From NCBI GenBank assembly GCA_022072175.1, contig JAJVIE010000003.1, forward strand, positions 962,001-1,026,000: a stretch of 64,000 nucleotides of DNA, in the 5' to 3' direction. This document shows positions 43,185 through 56,279 of this stretch, piece by piece. Position numbers and translations under genes: made by a program. Source of the stretch: Candidatus Omnitrophota bacterium. GTDB taxonomy: Bacteria; Omnitrophota; Gorgyraeia; 2-02-FULL-51-18. The notes under the pieces are model-generated. The model saw only the letters and a program-made list of their open reading frames with translations, had not been told where the DNA came from and ran no database searches. Position 1 is the stretch's first letter. Each line of letters begins with the position of its first letter.

Positions 43185-43815
43185 CGTTCACCTCCGTCGC
43201 GGGACGCTCCTCACGGATCAGCCTCTGCAGGCCGTCCATGGTAGCGCGCACCACGTTGATGGCGTTGTCCGAACCGAGCGACTTGGTCAGGATGTCGCGG
43301 ATGCCGGCCGACTCGCAGATGGCGCGGACCGCGCCGCCCGAGATGACACCGGTACCGGGAAAAGCGGGTTTCATGAGCACCTTGGAGGCGCCGAAACGAC
43401 CCGTGACCTCGTGCGGGATGGTCGTTCCCTTGAGCGGCACGCGGAACAGGGTCTTCTTGGCCTGGAAGATGCCCTTACGGATGGCGTCCTGCACCTCATT
43501 GGCCTTCCCGAGGGCGAAACCCACGCGGCCCTTGGCGTCACCCACGACGACCAGCGCGCTGAAAGAGAAGCGCTTGCCGCCCTTCACGACCTTGGCGACG
43601 CGGTTGACAGCGACGACCTTCTCGGCGAACTCGGACTGGCTCTCCTGGCGGGGACGGCGCTCGCGGCGATGCTCGGGGCGCTTGGGAGCCGCGGTCTCCG
43701 AGACCTCTTCGGTCGCGGCCACGACGGCGGCCGGATTGAGCGGGGCCTGCGCCGCTGACGGCGTCTTGGCCGTGCTCTTCTTGTTCTTGGATTTGAAGTC
43801 TTTGTTATCTGCCAC
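43174..43815 (-). CDS. rpsE: 30S ribosomal protein S5 with N-terminal extension
   Basis: A 213-residue S5 against about 165 in most bacteria. The core begins near residue 60 ([21 protein letters not shown]) with [32 protein letters not shown] and [15 protein letters not shown]. The first 58 residues are Lys/Ala/Pro-rich then Arg-rich ([15 protein letters not shown]) and look unstructured. No closer start gives a good ribosome site. It overlaps rplO directly; rpmD is absent. Confidence 0.95.
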   Translation of the reverse strand: MADNKDFKSKNKKSTAKTPSAAQAPLNPAAVVAATEEVSETAAPKRPEHRRERRPRQESQSEFAEKVVAVNRVAKVVKGGKRFSFSALVVVGDAKGRVGFALGKANEVQDAIRKGIFQAKKTLFRVPLKGTTIPHEVTGRFGASKVLMKPAFPGTGVISGGAVRAICESAGIRDILTKSLGSDNAINVVRATMDGLQRLIREERPATEVNDAR

Positions 43816-43839
43816 GATCGGGTGTCCTCGCCTCTTTGA

Positions 43840-44214
43840 TTAGAACGACAGGCCTTTTTCGCGGGCCGCTTCAGCGAACGCCTTGATGCGTCCGTGATAC
43901 AGATAGCCGCCGCGGTCGAATACGACCTTGTCGATGCCTTTCTGACGGGCCTTCTCGGCCACATACGCGCCAAAGGCCACGGCGGCCTCGACGTTGCCGC
44001 CCTTGCCGAATCCGGACGCTTTCTTGAAATCCTTGGACTTCGTCGAGAACCCGACCAGCGTCTTCTGATCGTAGTCGTCGATGATCTGCGCCTCGATATG
44101 ATTGATGCTGGGGGCCACCGACAGGCGCGGACGCTCGGGATTGCCCGAGACCTTCTTGCGGATACGGTAGTGGCGGAAGATACGGTTGGAACGGCCTTTA
44201 TGCTTGGGCTTCAT
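43840..44214 (-). CDS. rplR: 50S ribosomal protein L18
   Basis: A 124-residue 5S-rRNA-binding protein: [36 protein letters not shown], and [20 protein letters not shown] with the family C-terminal GLSF. Its ATG overlaps the rplF stop by one base, and rpsE follows 24 bp later. Confidence 0.97.
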   Translation of the reverse strand: MKPKHKGRSNRIFRHYRIRKKVSGNPERPRLSVAPSINHIEAQIIDDYDQKTLVGFSTKSKDFKKASGFGKGGNVEAAVAFGAYVAEKARQKGIDKVVFDRGGYLYHGRIKAFAEAAREKGLSF

Positions 44215-44753
44215 TACTTGGTCACCGTCTTACCCGCTTTGCGGCGGATGGTCTCGCCGGCATAACGGATACCTTTACCTTTGTACGGCTCGGCCGGGAA
44301 CGCCTTCTTGATCTTGGAGGCGAAGTAACCGACCAGCACCTTGTCCGCGCCCTTGACCACCAGCTGGGTGGGCTTGGGCACCTCGACGGTCAATCCCGCC
44401 GGGATATCGAAGAGCACCGGGTGGGAGAAGCCGAGCGCCAGATTGAGCTTCTTGCCCTCGAGCGCGGCCTTAAAACCGACACCCTCGATCAACAGCTCCT
44501 TGGAGTAACCCTCGGAGACGCCCTTGATCATATTGGCCGCGATGCTGCGCATCGTGCCGTGCAGCGCGCGGTCCTGCTTGAGGTCGGAGGGCCGCTCGAA
44601 ACGCAGCACGTTGTCCTTGAACACCGCCTTGATGCGGGGATGGACGGCTTGCGTCAGCTTGCCTTTGGGACCTTCGAAGTTGATCTGCCCCGCGCTGAGC
44701 GCGACCTTCACACCGCCGGGGACGCTGATGGGGGATTTGCCGACTCTGGACAT
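44214..44753 (-). CDS. rplF: 50S ribosomal protein L6
   Basis: A 179-residue L6: [20 protein letters not shown] at the N-terminus, [20 protein letters not shown] in the first domain, and the signature [11 protein letters not shown] (here [14 protein letters not shown]) at about 153-166. Length is standard. Confidence 0.97.
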   Translation of the reverse strand: MSRVGKSPISVPGGVKVALSAGQINFEGPKGKLTQAVHPRIKAVFKDNVLRFERPSDLKQDRALHGTMRSIAANMIKGVSEGYSKELLIEGVGFKAALEGKKLNLALGFSHPVLFDIPAGLTVEVPKPTQLVVKGADKVLVGYFASKIKKAFPAEPYKGKGIRYAGETIRRKAGKTVTK

Positions 44754-44754
44754 G

Positions 44755-45153
44755 TCACCACACCTTCAGCAGGACTTCGCCGCCGACCAGGCGCTTCTTG
44801 GCCTGTTCGCCGGTGAGGATGCCCTGCGATGTTGAGAGCACGCAGACGCCGAGACCGTTGAGCACGACCGGGATCTCGTTGGTCTTGCGATAGACCCGCA
44901 GGCCCGGACGGGACACGCGCTGGATGCGGTTGATCTTACGCGTCGGCTCGTTGATCTTCTTGAGATAAACGCGCAGAACGCCCTGCTTCTTGTCGTCGAT
45001 GAACCGGTAGTCGTGGATGAACCTCTCCTGGCGAAGGACGCGCAGGATCTCGGTGAGCAGCTTGGACGCCTTGATGTCCACGCGCTCGCGGTTGATGCGG
45101 TTGGCGTTGCGGATCACCGTCAACGCGTCTGCGATCGGATCACTGATGGCCAT
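44755..45153 (-). CDS. rpsH: 30S ribosomal protein S8
   Basis: A 132-residue S8, starting MAISDPIADALTVIRNANR, with VYLKKINEPTRKINRIQRVS and the C-terminal STSQGILTGEQAKKRLVGGE. It binds the central domain of 16S rRNA. One base separates it from rplF. Confidence 0.97.
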   Translation of the reverse strand: MAISDPIADALTVIRNANRINRERVDIKASKLLTEILRVLRQERFIHDYRFIDDKKQGVLRVYLKKINEPTRKINRIQRVSRPGLRVYRKTNEIPVVLNGLGVCVLSTSQGILTGEQAKKRLVGGEVLLKVW

Positions 45154-45169
45154 GGTTTCTCCGTCCCCT

Positions 45170-45355
45170 CTACCAGCTGGCCTTGATCATGCCCGGGATC
45201 TCGCCCTTGCAGGCGAGCTCGCGCAGACAGACCCTGCACAGCTTGAATTTCCTGTAATAACCGCGTGTGCGCCCGCAGTTCTTGCAGCGGTTGTACGCCT
45301 GCGTCTTGAACTTCGGCGGGCGGCTCTGCTTGACCATCAACGACGTCTTCGCCAT
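45170..45355 (-). CDS. rpsZ: 30S ribosomal protein S14, zinc-binding type
   Basis: A 61-residue S14 with the two zinc pairs [20 protein letters not shown] (residues 24-43), ending [15 protein letters not shown]. The short C+ form is the ancestral type; the about 100-residue C- form is not present here. Confidence 0.97.
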   Translation of the reverse strand: MAKTSLMVKQSRPPKFKTQAYNRCKNCGRTRGYYRKFKLCRVCLRELACKGEIPGMIKASW

Positions 45356-45370
45356 ATCGGTACGTGTCCT

Positions 45371-45982
45371 TTATGCTTGGACCGGCGCGGCGGCCTTCTG
45401 AGTGGCCGGACGCTCGGTCTTCTGTCTGAAAGGCACGCCGAACTGGAGGAGCAGCTCGTAGGCCTCCTCACGGGTGCGGGCCCCGTCGATCACGATCGTG
45501 ACATCCATACCCTGTACCCGCAGGACCTTGTCGGTCTCGAGCTCCGGGAAGATGTTCTGCTCGGCGATGCCGAACGTATAGTTGCCGCCCTGATCGAAAC
45601 CGCGGGGGCTGATGCCGCGGAAGTCACGCACGCGGGGCAGAGCGATCTTGACCAGCCTCTCGAGGAACTCGTACATGATCCGGCGGCGCAGTGTGACACG
45701 GCATCCGACGGGGGCGCCTTCCTTCAGCTTGAAGTTCGAGATAGCCTTCTTGGCGCGCGTGATCACGGCCTTCTGGCCCGTGATCATGGACAGCTCCTGC
45801 TGGGCCTGCTCGACGATCTTGATGTCCTCGGAACCTCTGCCGACGCCCATGTTCACCACGATCTTCTGGAGCTTGGGCACCTGCAGAGCGTTCTTGTAAC
45901 CGAACTTCTTCATCAGGTGCGGCACGATGCGCTCCTGATAGTCCTTCTGGAGATTGGAAAGCGGAGCGGAATGTTTCGACAT
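45371..45982 (-). CDS. rplE: 50S ribosomal protein L5
   Basis: A 203-residue L5. NALQVPKLQKIVVNMGVGRG and RVRDFRGISPRGFDQGGNY are the core motifs. About 20 extra C-terminal residues (TERPATQKAAAPVQA) extend beyond the usual 180. It binds 5S rRNA and P-site tRNA. It lies two bases after rplX. Confidence 0.96.
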   Translation of the reverse strand: MSKHSAPLSNLQKDYQERIVPHLMKKFGYKNALQVPKLQKIVVNMGVGRGSEDIKIVEQAQQELSMITGQKAVITRAKKAISNFKLKEGAPVGCRVTLRRRIMYEFLERLVKIALPRVRDFRGISPRGFDQGGNYTFGIAEQNIFPELETDKVLRVQGMDVTIVIDGARTREEAYELLLQFGVPFRQKTERPATQKAAAPVQA

Positions 45983-45984
45983 GA

Positions 45985-46305
45985 TCAGCCTATGACCGTC
46001 TTGTTCTTGACCGAGATCCTCTGTTTGGACCCGTCCGCCGCGACCGAGGTCGCGATGCGGGTGGGCTTCCCGTTCACGGGATCCAGCAATGACAGGTTCG
46101 ACAGGTGGATCGGCGCTTCGGTCGTAACGATGGCGCCCTGCGGCTGCTGCTGGTTCTTGCGGACGTGCTTCTTCATCATATTGACGCCCTCGACGAGAGC
46201 GCGGCCCTTGGCCGGATAGAGCTCGAGCACCTTGCCGGTCTTACCCTTGTCCTTGCCCGTAAGCACGTAGACCTTGTCCCCTTTGCGGATCCTGGAGAGC
46301 GACAT
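45985..46305 (-). CDS. rplX: 50S ribosomal protein L24
   Basis: A 106-residue L24 with the KOW motif RKGDKVYVLTGKDKGKTGKV at the N-terminus and VEGVNMMKKHVRKNQQQPQG, typical of the assembly-initiator protein. One base separates it from rplN. Confidence 0.96.
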   Translation of the reverse strand: MSLSRIRKGDKVYVLTGKDKGKTGKVLELYPAKGRALVEGVNMMKKHVRKNQQQPQGAIVTTEAPIHLSNLSLLDPVNGKPTRIATSVAADGSKQRISVKNKTVIG

Positions 46306-46306
46306 G

Positions 46307-46675
46307 TCAGATGACCTCCGGGGCGAGCGAAATGATCTTCATAAAGCCCTTATCGCGCAGTTCCCTCGGAACGGGTCCGAAGATGCGGGTCCCGCGCGGA
46401 TTGCGCTGTGTGTCGATGATGACCAGCGCGTTGTTGTCGAAACGCAGGGAGGTCCCGTCCGGCCGGCGGATCTTGTTGCGCGTGCGGACGACGACGGCCT
46501 TGACGACCTCGCCCTTCTTCACGGTGGCGTCCGGCGTGGACTCCTTGACGTTCGCGGTGATGATGTCACCGACCTCGGCCGTCAGCTTGCCGGAACGGCC
46601 GATCACGCCGATGCACGAGGCGCGACGGGCGCCCGTGTTGTCGGCGACTTCCAGTATCGTACGCATGCGGATCAT
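46307..46675 (-). CDS. rplN: 50S ribosomal protein L14
   Basis: A 122-residue L14 starting [20 protein letters not shown], with [20 protein letters not shown] and the C-terminal [20 protein letters not shown]. Length and order are standard; rpsQ ends 20 bp upstream. Confidence 0.97.
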   Translation of the reverse strand: MIRMRTILEVADNTGARRASCIGVIGRSGKLTAEVGDIITANVKESTPDATVKKGEVVKAVVVRTRNKIRRPDGTSLRFDNNALVIIDTQRNPRGTRIFGPVPRELRDKGFMKIISLAPEVI

Positions 46676-46694
46676 CGGTGTCTCCTCCCCGTCC

Positions 46695-47009
46695 TTAGGC
46701 CGCGGCGGTCGCGCGAGCGGGTTTGAGACCGCGCTCGGCGGCGCGCTCGAGGATCTCGACGAGCCTCCAGCGCTTGTCCTTGGACAGCGGACGCGTCTCG
46801 GCGATCTTCACGCGATCACCGATCTTGGCGTCGTTCTTTTCGTCGTGGGCCTTGTACTTGCGCGAATGGTCGACGACCTTACCCAGCTTGGGGTGGCGCG
46901 CCTTGCCGCGGATCTGCACGACGATGGTCTTCTGCATTTTGTCACTGACGACGACGCCGATACGCTCCTTGCGGAGGTTGGGCCTCGAAGTGTTACTTTG
47001 CGTTGACAT
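46695..47009 (-). CDS. rpsQ: 30S ribosomal protein S17
   Basis: A 104-residue S17, an OB-fold protein. [40 protein letters not shown] and [18 protein letters not shown] are the family blocks. The last 12 or so residues are extra. Its start overlaps the rpmC end by 17 bases. Confidence 0.96.
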   Translation of the reverse strand: MSTQSNTSRPNLRKERIGVVVSDKMQKTIVVQIRGKARHPKLGKVVDHSRKYKAHDEKNDAKIGDRVKIAETRPLSKDKRWRLVEILERAAERGLKPARATAAA

Positions 47010-47202
47010 GGTTCTTTTCTCTCTGGATCGTGTTGATCTGCGCGATCTGGCGGCGCACCAGACGGAACTGGTGCGGCTTCTCGAGCTGTCCGGTGACCTT
47101 CTTCTGGCGCAGCTCGAAGAGCTCCTTCTGCAGCGCTTCCTTCTTCTGTCCGAGCTCTGCGACGCTCAGCGAGCGCAGGTCGGCGATCTTGGCGGTGCTC
47201 AT
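46993..47202 (-). CDS. rpmC: 50S ribosomal protein L29
   Basis: A 69-residue two-helix protein: [20 protein letters not shown], then [20 protein letters not shown]. It forms part of the exit-tunnel docking site. It overlaps rplP by four bases (ATGA) and rpsQ by 17. Confidence 0.95.
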   Translation of the reverse strand: MSTAKIADLRSLSVAELGQKKEALQKELFELRQKKVTGQLEKPHQFRLVRRQIAQINTIQREKNHVNAK

Positions 47203-47615
47203 GCGATCACCTTCCTTGTGATGAAGCGCGTCCGGATCGGCAGCTTGGAGGCGGCCAGGCGCATGGACTCCTTGGCGAGCTCGATGGGAAGACCCTCGAT
47301 CTCGAACAGGATGCGTCCGCGCTTCACGACGGCCACCCAGGCCTCGACGGCGCCCTTACCCTTGCCCATACGGGTTTCCGCCGGCTTTTTGCTGACGGGC
47401 TTGTCCGGGTACACGCGGATGTAGATCTTTCCGGTCTTGACGTTGCGGGAGATCGCCACACGGGCGGCCTCGAGCTGGACATTGGTGACCCAGGCGTTCT
47501 CGAGGGCCTGCAGGCCGTACTCGCCGAAGCTGAGCGTCGAACCGCTGTTGGCGGCGCCCTTACGGCGGCCGCGCTGGGACTTGCGATATTTGACCCTCTT
47601 AGGCATTAACAGCAT
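47199..47615 (-). CDS. rplP: 50S ribosomal protein L16
   Basis: A 138-residue L16: [39 protein letters not shown] and [20 protein letters not shown] (read as [14 protein letters not shown]). The ATG at 47615, giving MLLMPKRV, is preferred because GGAGAG lies seven bases before it and relatives start MLL/MLM. The ATG at 47606 is poorly spaced. It overlaps the rpsC end. Confidence 0.96.
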   Translation of the reverse strand: MLLMPKRVKYRKSQRGRRKGAANSGSTLSFGEYGLQALENAWVTNVQLEAARVAISRNVKTGKIYIRVYPDKPVSKKPAETRMGKGKGAVEAWVAVVKRGRILFEIEGLPIELAKESMRLAASKLPIRTRFITRKVIA

Positions 47616-48327
47616 CGGTGCTCTCCGGTGATGGACCGCCCGCGGGGGTCGCGCCGTCGGCTACGCGCTCGGCGCGGCGGAGCGGCTGGTTCTTCTTCTT
47701 GATGATGTCGCCTTTGTAGATGAGGACCTTGACGCCGATCTTACCGTAGGTCGTCTTGGCCTCGGAGAAGCCATAATCGATATCGGCGCGAAGCGTGTGC
47801 AGCGGCACGGTGCCTTCGTGATAGCCTTCCGCGCGGGCGATCTCGGACCCGGCCAGGCGGCCCTTGGTCTGGATCTTGATACCCTTGGCGCCGTTGTCCA
47901 TGGCCTGCTGGATCGCCTTCTTCATGGCGCGCCTGAAAGCGATGCGCTTCTCCAGCTGAAGCGCGATGTTGTCGGCGACCAGCTGAGCGTCCGACGACGG
48001 GTTCTTGATCTCACGGATGTTGATGTGCACTTCCTTGTTGCCCGTCATCTTCTGGAGCTCCTCGCGGAGGCGGTCGATGTCGGCGCCTTTACGGCCGATG
48101 ATCACGCCGGGGCGGGCCGTGTGCACGTTGATGCGGATCTTATCGCTGGCGCGCTCGATCTCGACCTTGGCGATGGCCGCCTGAGCGAACGTCTTGAGCA
48201 CGTGAGCGCGGACCTTGATGTCCTCGTGCAGGAAGCGCGCGAAGTCCTTCTTACCCGCGTACCACAGCGAGCTCCATGTCTTGGTGTATCCGAGTCGGAA
48301 CGCGATCGGATGTACTTTCTGGCCCAT
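47599..48327 (-). CDS. rpsC: 30S ribosomal protein S3
   Basis: A 242-residue S3: [20 protein letters not shown], the KH domain with [20 protein letters not shown] and [20 protein letters not shown] (read as [11 protein letters not shown]), and the C-terminal domain [20 protein letters not shown]. The last about 20 residues ([16 protein letters not shown]) are an acidic/proline tail. Its ATG touches the rplV stop. Confidence 0.96.
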   Translation of the reverse strand: MGQKVHPIAFRLGYTKTWSSLWYAGKKDFARFLHEDIKVRAHVLKTFAQAAIAKVEIERASDKIRINVHTARPGVIIGRKGADIDRLREELQKMTGNKEVHINIREIKNPSSDAQLVADNIALQLEKRIAFRRAMKKAIQQAMDNGAKGIKIQTKGRLAGSEIARAEGYHEGTVPLHTLRADIDYGFSEAKTTYGKIGVKVLIYKGDIIKKKNQPLRRAERVADGATPAGGPSPESTDAVNA

Positions 48328-48806
48328 TATCTGGCTCCTGCGGTTTTCTTGCCCGCCGCGGCTTTGCGGACGGTCTTCTTGACGGCCGGTGCGGCCGGTG
48401 CTTTGGGCGCGGTCCCCTTCTTGGGGGCGGCCTGCTTCGCCGGGGCGCTGACCGCGGGACGGTTCACCGCGTGCTTCGCCAGGTCCAGCTCCAGCGTGAT
48501 GTGGCTGGTCCTCTTACGGATGATGTTCGCGCGGCCCATCGTGGCGGCGCGATAGCGGTACATCGTCGGTCCGCCGTCGGCCATGACGCGGGACACCACG
48601 AGGTCCTGCGCGGCCACCTGAGAGTTCTTCTCTGCGGCGTCCACGGCCTGGTTGAGCAGCTTGCGGATGATCCCGCTGGCACGCCGGGGCGAGCCGCCGA
48701 GGATCGCCCACGCCTGAGGGACGTTCTTCTTCCGGATCTGATCGATGACGTACCTCACCTTGCGGGGAGAGATACGCGCGTAACTGACGCTTGCTTTGGA
48801 GATCAT
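48327..48806 (-). CDS. rplV: 50S ribosomal protein L22 with C-terminal extension
   Basis: A 159-residue L22 against about 110 in most bacteria. The core has [40 protein letters not shown] and the tunnel hairpin [20 protein letters not shown]. Residues 112-159 form a Lys/Ala/Pro tail ([20 protein letters not shown]) that looks unstructured. Confidence 0.95.
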   Translation of the reverse strand: MISKASVSYARISPRKVRYVIDQIRKKNVPQAWAILGGSPRRASGIIRKLLNQAVDAAEKNSQVAAQDLVVSRVMADGGPTMYRYRAATMGRANIIRKRTSHITLELDLAKHAVNRPAVSAPAKQAAPKKGTAPKAPAAPAVKKTVRKAAAGKKTAGAR

Positions 48807-48821
48807 CGTTTTCCTCTGTCC

Positions 48822-49106
48822 TTACGTCAGCGAGGTGGATTCTTTGGTCATCGCGCCGTGCTTCCTGAACGTACGCGAGAGCGCGAACTCACCCAGCCGG
48901 TGCCCGACCATGTTCTCGGTCACGTACACCGGGATGAAGGTCTTGCCGTTGTGGATCATGATCGTCAGGCCCACGAACTCCGGGGTGACGGTCGAACGCC
49001 GCGACCAGGTCTTGATCGGCTTGCGATCGCGCTGCTTCTGCATCGCGGTCACCTTCTCGATCAAGTGCGTGTCGACAAAAGGACCTTTGCTGGTGCTGCG
49101 GCTCAT
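48822..49106 (-). CDS. rpsS: 30S ribosomal protein S19
   Basis: A 94-residue S19: [40 protein letters not shown] and [20 protein letters not shown]. Standard length. The ATG overlaps the rplB stop by four bases. Confidence 0.97.
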   Translation of the reverse strand: MSRSTSKGPFVDTHLIEKVTAMQKQRDRKPIKTWSRRSTVTPEFVGLTIMIHNGKTFIPVYVTENMVGHRLGEFALSRTFRKHGAMTKESTSLT

Positions 49107-49936
49107 CTGGGCCTCCCTGAAACGATATACTTGGAGCTGTGCTTCTTCTTGCGGCGAGTCTTGTATCCCTTCGCGAGGATACCCGACCGCGAGGTCGGCT
49201 GGCGACCGCCCGAAGAGCGACCCTCACCGCCGCCCATGGGATGGTCGACGGGGTTCTTGGCGACGGCGCGCGAGGCGGGACGGCGTCCCAGCCAGCGGTT
49301 ACGGCCGGCCTTGCCGATCGAAATGTTCTCGTGTTCGATGTTGCCGACCTGGCCGATCGTCGCGTAGCACTCCGCCTGGAACAGGCGAACTTCGCCGGAG
49401 GGCATCTTCACGTGAGCGTAGCGCCCTTCCTTGGCCATCAGGATGCCGTAACCACCGGCGGTGCGGGCGACCTTACCGCCATGACCGGGCTGCATTTCGA
49501 TGTTGTGCACCTGCGTACCGAGCGGGATATCGCGCAGGGCCAGAGCGTTGCCGGTCTGGATCTCGGATCCGGGGCCGCTCTGCACGACCATCCCGACCGT
49601 CAGTCCGGCCGGGGCCAGGATGTAGCGCAGCTCCTTGTCGGGATACTCGATCAGGGCGATGCGGGCCGTACGGTTGGGATCGTACTCGATGGCCACGACG
49701 CGACCGTCGGCTCCGCGCTTGTCGCGCTTAAAGTCGATGATACGGTACTTGCGCTTGTGCCCGCCTCCGCGGCGGCGCGAAGTCATGCGGCCGTGCGAGT
49801 TGCGTCCGCCGGAGCGCTTGATGCTCTCGACGAGGGACTTCTCGGGCTTCTTGTTGCGGGGCGAAAGTTCGGCGAAATCCGAGATCGCCGTCCATCGCAG
49901 CGCGGGTGAAAAAGGTCTGAATGATTTAACGCCCAT
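49103..49936 (-). CDS. rplB: 50S ribosomal protein L2
   Basis: A 277-residue L2, needed for subunit joining and the peptidyl transferase centre. The conserved [20 protein letters not shown] and the C-terminal [20 protein letters not shown], with the key His, are intact. The ATG at 49936 (AAGGA upstream) starts [15 protein letters not shown]. Upstream frame overlaps rplW and is excluded. Confidence 0.97.
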   Translation of the reverse strand: MGVKSFRPFSPALRWTAISDFAELSPRNKKPEKSLVESIKRSGGRNSHGRMTSRRRGGGHKRKYRIIDFKRDKRGADGRVVAIEYDPNRTARIALIEYPDKELRYILAPAGLTVGMVVQSGPGSEIQTGNALALRDIPLGTQVHNIEMQPGHGGKVARTAGGYGILMAKEGRYAHVKMPSGEVRLFQAECYATIGQVGNIEHENISIGKAGRNRWLGRRPASRAVAKNPVDHPMGGGEGRSSGGRQPTSRSGILAKGYKTRRKKKHSSKYIVSGRPR

Positions 49937-49953
49937 GTGACTGTCCTTCGGTC

Positions 49954-50229
49954 TTAGACCAGATCGATCTTGTGCCCGTCCTTCAACGTGACGACGGCGC
50001 GTTTCCACTCGGGGGTCTTGCCGATCTGGTAGCGGACCCTCTTGGTCTTACCGGGCACCACCTGCGTGTTGACCGAATCGACCTTCACCTTGTACAGGTC
50101 CTCGACCGCCTTCTTGATCTGGACCTTGTTCGCGTCCTTGCGGACCGAGAAGAAATACTTGTTCTCCACCAGCTGGCGCACGCCCTTCTCGGTGCGCAGC
50201 AGGTTCTTGATCACGGAATAGTCCTTCAT
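49954..50229 (-). CDS. rplW: 50S ribosomal protein L23
   Basis: A 91-residue L23 at the tunnel exit: [40 protein letters not shown] and [20 protein letters not shown]. The ATG at 50229 overlaps the rplD stop as ATGA. The conserved N-terminal 'TEK' is kept. Confidence 0.96.
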   Translation of the reverse strand: MKDYSVIKNLLRTEKGVRQLVENKYFFSVRKDANKVQIKKAVEDLYKVKVDSVNTQVVPGKTKRVRYQIGKTPEWKRAVVTLKDGHKIDLV

Positions 50230-51020
50230 GATTTCAACCTCTTGACGAGACCCTGATAAGCGTCCTGGGTCAGCACGCACTCGCTGTGGGAGACCACATC
50301 CAGAGCGTTGACCTCGTTGGCGGTGCGGATGCCCACACCCGGGATGTTGCGCGAGGCCAACAGCAGGTTCTGGCTCTTCTCGGCGACGACGAAGAGCGGC
50401 TTCTGCAGGTTCAGCGCCTCGAGCACGCCGGCGACGATCTTCGTCTTGGGCTTCTCGATATTGAACTTGTCGATGAACATGAGCTTCCCGGTATGCGCCT
50501 TATCCTTGAATCCCTCGATGACGGCCTTGCGGCGGATCTTCTGGGGGATCGTGTACGAATAGTCGCGGGGCTGAGGTCCGAACGTCGTGCCGCCGTGACG
50601 CCAGATCGGCGAGCGGGACGAGCCGTGACGCGCGCGGCCGGTACCCTTCTGCTTCCAGGGCTTCTTGCCGCCGCCGGAGACCGCGCCGCGGTCCTTGGTG
50701 GAGGCCGTACCGAGGTGCGACCCCGCCTGATACGCGACGACCGCCTGATAGATCACGTCGGTGTTGACGGGACCTTCGGTGAAGATCGGATCGAGCTTCA
50801 CGGACTGAAGTTTCTTTCCGCTCATGTCGAAAACCTGCGCCGCGGAGCCGTCCACCGCGGGTTTGTGCGATGCGGCCTTCTTCTTGACCAGAGCGCTCTT
50901 GGCGGTCTTCTTGGCGGTTCCGGCGGCCTTGGCGGCTTTCTTGGCCTTGACGACCTGGACCGTCGCGCGCTTCTTGGCGGCGAGCTTTCTCTTGGCTGAT
51001 TTCGCTTTCTTGATCGGCAT
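50226..51020 (-). CDS. rplD: 50S ribosomal protein L4 with Lys-rich N-terminal extension
   Basis: A 264-residue L4 against about 205 normally. The core starts near residue 62 ([20 protein letters not shown]) and includes the tunnel loop [20 protein letters not shown] and [20 protein letters not shown]. The first 60 residues are Lys/Ala repeats ([20 protein letters not shown]) like histone H1 tails. The start has GAGAGA upstream. In E. coli L4 represses its own operon; nothing here shows that directly. Confidence 0.95.
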   Translation of the reverse strand: MPIKKAKSAKRKLAAKKRATVQVVKAKKAAKAAGTAKKTAKSALVKKKAASHKPAVDGSAAQVFDMSGKKLQSVKLDPIFTEGPVNTDVIYQAVVAYQAGSHLGTASTKDRGAVSGGGKKPWKQKGTGRARHGSSRSPIWRHGGTTFGPQPRDYSYTIPQKIRRKAVIEGFKDKAHTGKLMFIDKFNIEKPKTKIVAGVLEALNLQKPLFVVAEKSQNLLLASRNIPGVGIRTANEVNALDVVSHSECVLTQDAYQGLVKRLKS

Positions 51021-51032
51021 GAGGGTTCTCTC

Positions 51033-51764
51033 TTACTTTTTCTTGGTACCGCCGCCGGCGGCCGCCTTCTTGCTGGCCTTGAGCGGATCGAATTTCTCGG
51101 CCTTCTTGGGGGCCTGTTTGACCTTCACACCGGCCGGACGCTTCAGCGAACGGCGGATGTACAGCAGTGCGTTGTCGCCGCCGGGAACCGACCCCTTGAC
51201 GAGGATGAGGTTCTTCTCGACGTCGACCTTGAGCACCTCGAGGTTCTGAACGGTCGTGGTCGCATCGCCGAGATGGCCGGGCATATGATGGCCGGGCCAG
51301 CTGCGGGACGGGAACGAGCTGGCGCCCACGGATCCGATGCGACGATGGAACATCGAACCGTGACTGCCCGGACCGCCACCCCAGTGCCAGCGCTTCATAC
51401 CGCCGGCGAAACCTTTTCCGATGGACTTGCCCTGCACGTCGATCAGGTCGCCCGCTTTGAAAATGTCGACCTTGATCTCCTGGCCGACCTCGTAGTTCTC
51501 GGCGTCGGTGAGGCGCACCTCGCGGACCCAGCGCTTGAGGGGCAACTTGGCCTTCTCGAACTGCGTCCGATAAGCCTTGCTCACGCGCTTGGCCTTGACA
51601 TCGTCGCCGTAGCCGATCTGAGCGGCCTTGTAGCCGTTCTTTTCGGCGGTACGCAGGCCCGTGACCACGCACGGTCCCGCCACGAGCGCGGTGGCCGGGA
51701 TCTGGCGTCCCTCCGCGTTGATGTACTGCGTCATTCCGATCTTCTTACCGAGTATGGCCTGCAT
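51033..51764 (-). CDS. rplC: 50S ribosomal protein L3
   Basis: A 243-residue L3: [20 protein letters not shown] at the start, [40 protein letters not shown] and [21 protein letters not shown] tail of about 30 residues rich in Lys and Gly ([15 protein letters not shown]) is extra. It lies 12 bp before rplD and 14 after rpsJ. Confidence 0.96.
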   Translation of the reverse strand: MQAILGKKIGMTQYINAEGRQIPATALVAGPCVVTGLRTAEKNGYKAAQIGYGDDVKAKRVSKAYRTQFEKAKLPLKRWVREVRLTDAENYEVGQEIKVDIFKAGDLIDVQGKSIGKGFAGGMKRWHWGGGPGSHGSMFHRRIGSVGASSFPSRSWPGHHMPGHLGDATTTVQNLEVLKVDVEKNLILVKGSVPGGDNALLYIRRSLKRPAGVKVKQAPKKAEKFDPLKASKKAAAGGGTKKK

Positions 51765-51778
51765 GATCTCCGCCTTGA

Positions 51779-52093
51779 TTATTTGATCTCGACATCCACT
51801 CCGGCGGGCAGGTCGAGCTTACGGAGAGCATCGATCGTCTTCGCGGTGGGGTTGAGGATGTCCAAGAGACGCTTGTGCGTCTTCAGAAAGAACTGCTCTC
51901 TGGATTTCTTGTCGATGACGGGAGAGCGGTTGACCGTGATCAGCTCGCAGTCCGTCGGAAGCGGGATCGGGCCGGAAACCGAGGCGCCGGTCCTCTTGGC
52001 GGTATCCACGATCTCGAGCGCCGACTGGTCGAGCACGCGGTGATCGTAGGCTTTGAGACGGATGCGAATTTTCTGGATGCCGGAGTTTGCCAT
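51779..52093 (-). CDS. rpsJ: 30S ribosomal protein S10
   Basis: A 104-residue S10: [40 protein letters not shown] and [21 protein letters not shown]10 also serves in antitermination with NusB. It starts two bases after tuf, joining str and S10 operons. Confidence 0.97.
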   Translation of the reverse strand: MANSGIQKIRIRLKAYDHRVLDQSALEIVDTAKRTGASVSGPIPLPTDCELITVNRSPVIDKKSREQFFLKTHKRLLDILNPTAKTIDALRKLDLPAGVDVEIK

Positions 52094-52095
52094 GG

Positions 52096-53286
<1,191 letters not shown>

Positions 53287-53304
53287 CGTCGTGCTCCTCG
53301 AGGA

Positions 53305-55413
<2,109 letters not shown>

Positions 55414-55416
55414 GGT

Positions 55417-55887
55417 TTACCAGCGATAGTGGCTGAAAGCCCTGTTGGCTTCGGCCATCTTGTGGATCTCTTCCTTCTTCTTCACAGAGGTACCCTGTCC
55501 GTTATAAGCCTCGAGGATCTCGTCCGCGAGCTTCTGCTGCATCGGTTTGCCCTTGCGGGTCCGGGCCGCGTTGCGCATCCAGCGCATGGCCAACTGAGCG
55601 CCACGGTCGCCGCGCACCTCGACAGGGATCTGGTAGGTGGCGCCGCCGACCCGGCGGGACTTCAGTTCGAGCAGAGGACGAACATTATCTATTGCTTTCG
55701 TGAGGATTTCAATAGGGTCCGCTTTTTGGGTCTTCTGAGCGACCACGTCCAGCGCGCCGTACACGATCTTCTCGGCGTTCCACTTCTGCCCGTGCTGCAT
55801 GCAAATGTTGACGAAACGGGTGACGATCTTGTTGTTGAACTTGGGGTCCGGGATGACTTCCCGGCGCTCCGCGCCGCGTCTACGCAT
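55417..55887 (-). CDS. rpsG: 30S ribosomal protein S7
   Basis: A 156-residue S7: [60 protein letters not shown] and AMRWMRNAARTRKGKPMQQK, ending AFSHYRW. The ATG at 55887 shares one base with the rpsL stop (TAATG). The longer upstream frame is a shadow of rpsL. Confidence 0.97.
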   Translation of the reverse strand: MRRRGAERREVIPDPKFNNKIVTRFVNICMQHGQKWNAEKIVYGALDVVAQKTQKADPIEILTKAIDNVRPLLELKSRRVGGATYQIPVEVRGDRGAQLAMRWMRNAARTRKGKPMQQKLADEILEAYNGQGTSVKKKEEIHKMAEANRAFSHYRW

Positions 55888-56278
55888 TACTTCTTCCCTT
55901 TCGCATCGGCCTTGGGCCGCTTGGCGCCGTACTTGCTCCGCGAACGGCGGCGGTCGGCGACCCCCGCGCAATCCAGCGTGCCACGGACGATATGGTAACG
56001 GACTCCCGGCAGGTCCTTCACACGGCCGCCACGGACGGTGACGATCGAGTGTTCCTGTAAGTTATGGCCGACGCCGGGGATATAAGCGGTCACCTCGATG
56101 CCGTTCGTGAGCCGGACGCGCGCGACCTTACGGAGCGCGGAGTTCGGCTTCTTGGGGGTCTGGGTCTTGACCTGCAGGCAAACCCCGCGCTTCTGGGGGC
56201 TCGACAACAGTGCCGGAGACTTCGACTTGGTCTTGACTTGTTCCCGTCCGAGACGGATGAGCTGATTGATGGTCGGCA

Positions 56279-56279
<1 letters not shown>
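55887..56279 (-). CDS. rpsL: 30S ribosomal protein S12
   Basis: A 130-residue S12, the decoding-site protein. [20 protein letters not shown], the loop [20 protein letters not shown] with the streptomycin-resistance Lys (PKKPNS) in its sensitive form, and [20 protein letters not shown] are conserved. Its ATG touches the rpoC stop. Confidence 0.97.
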
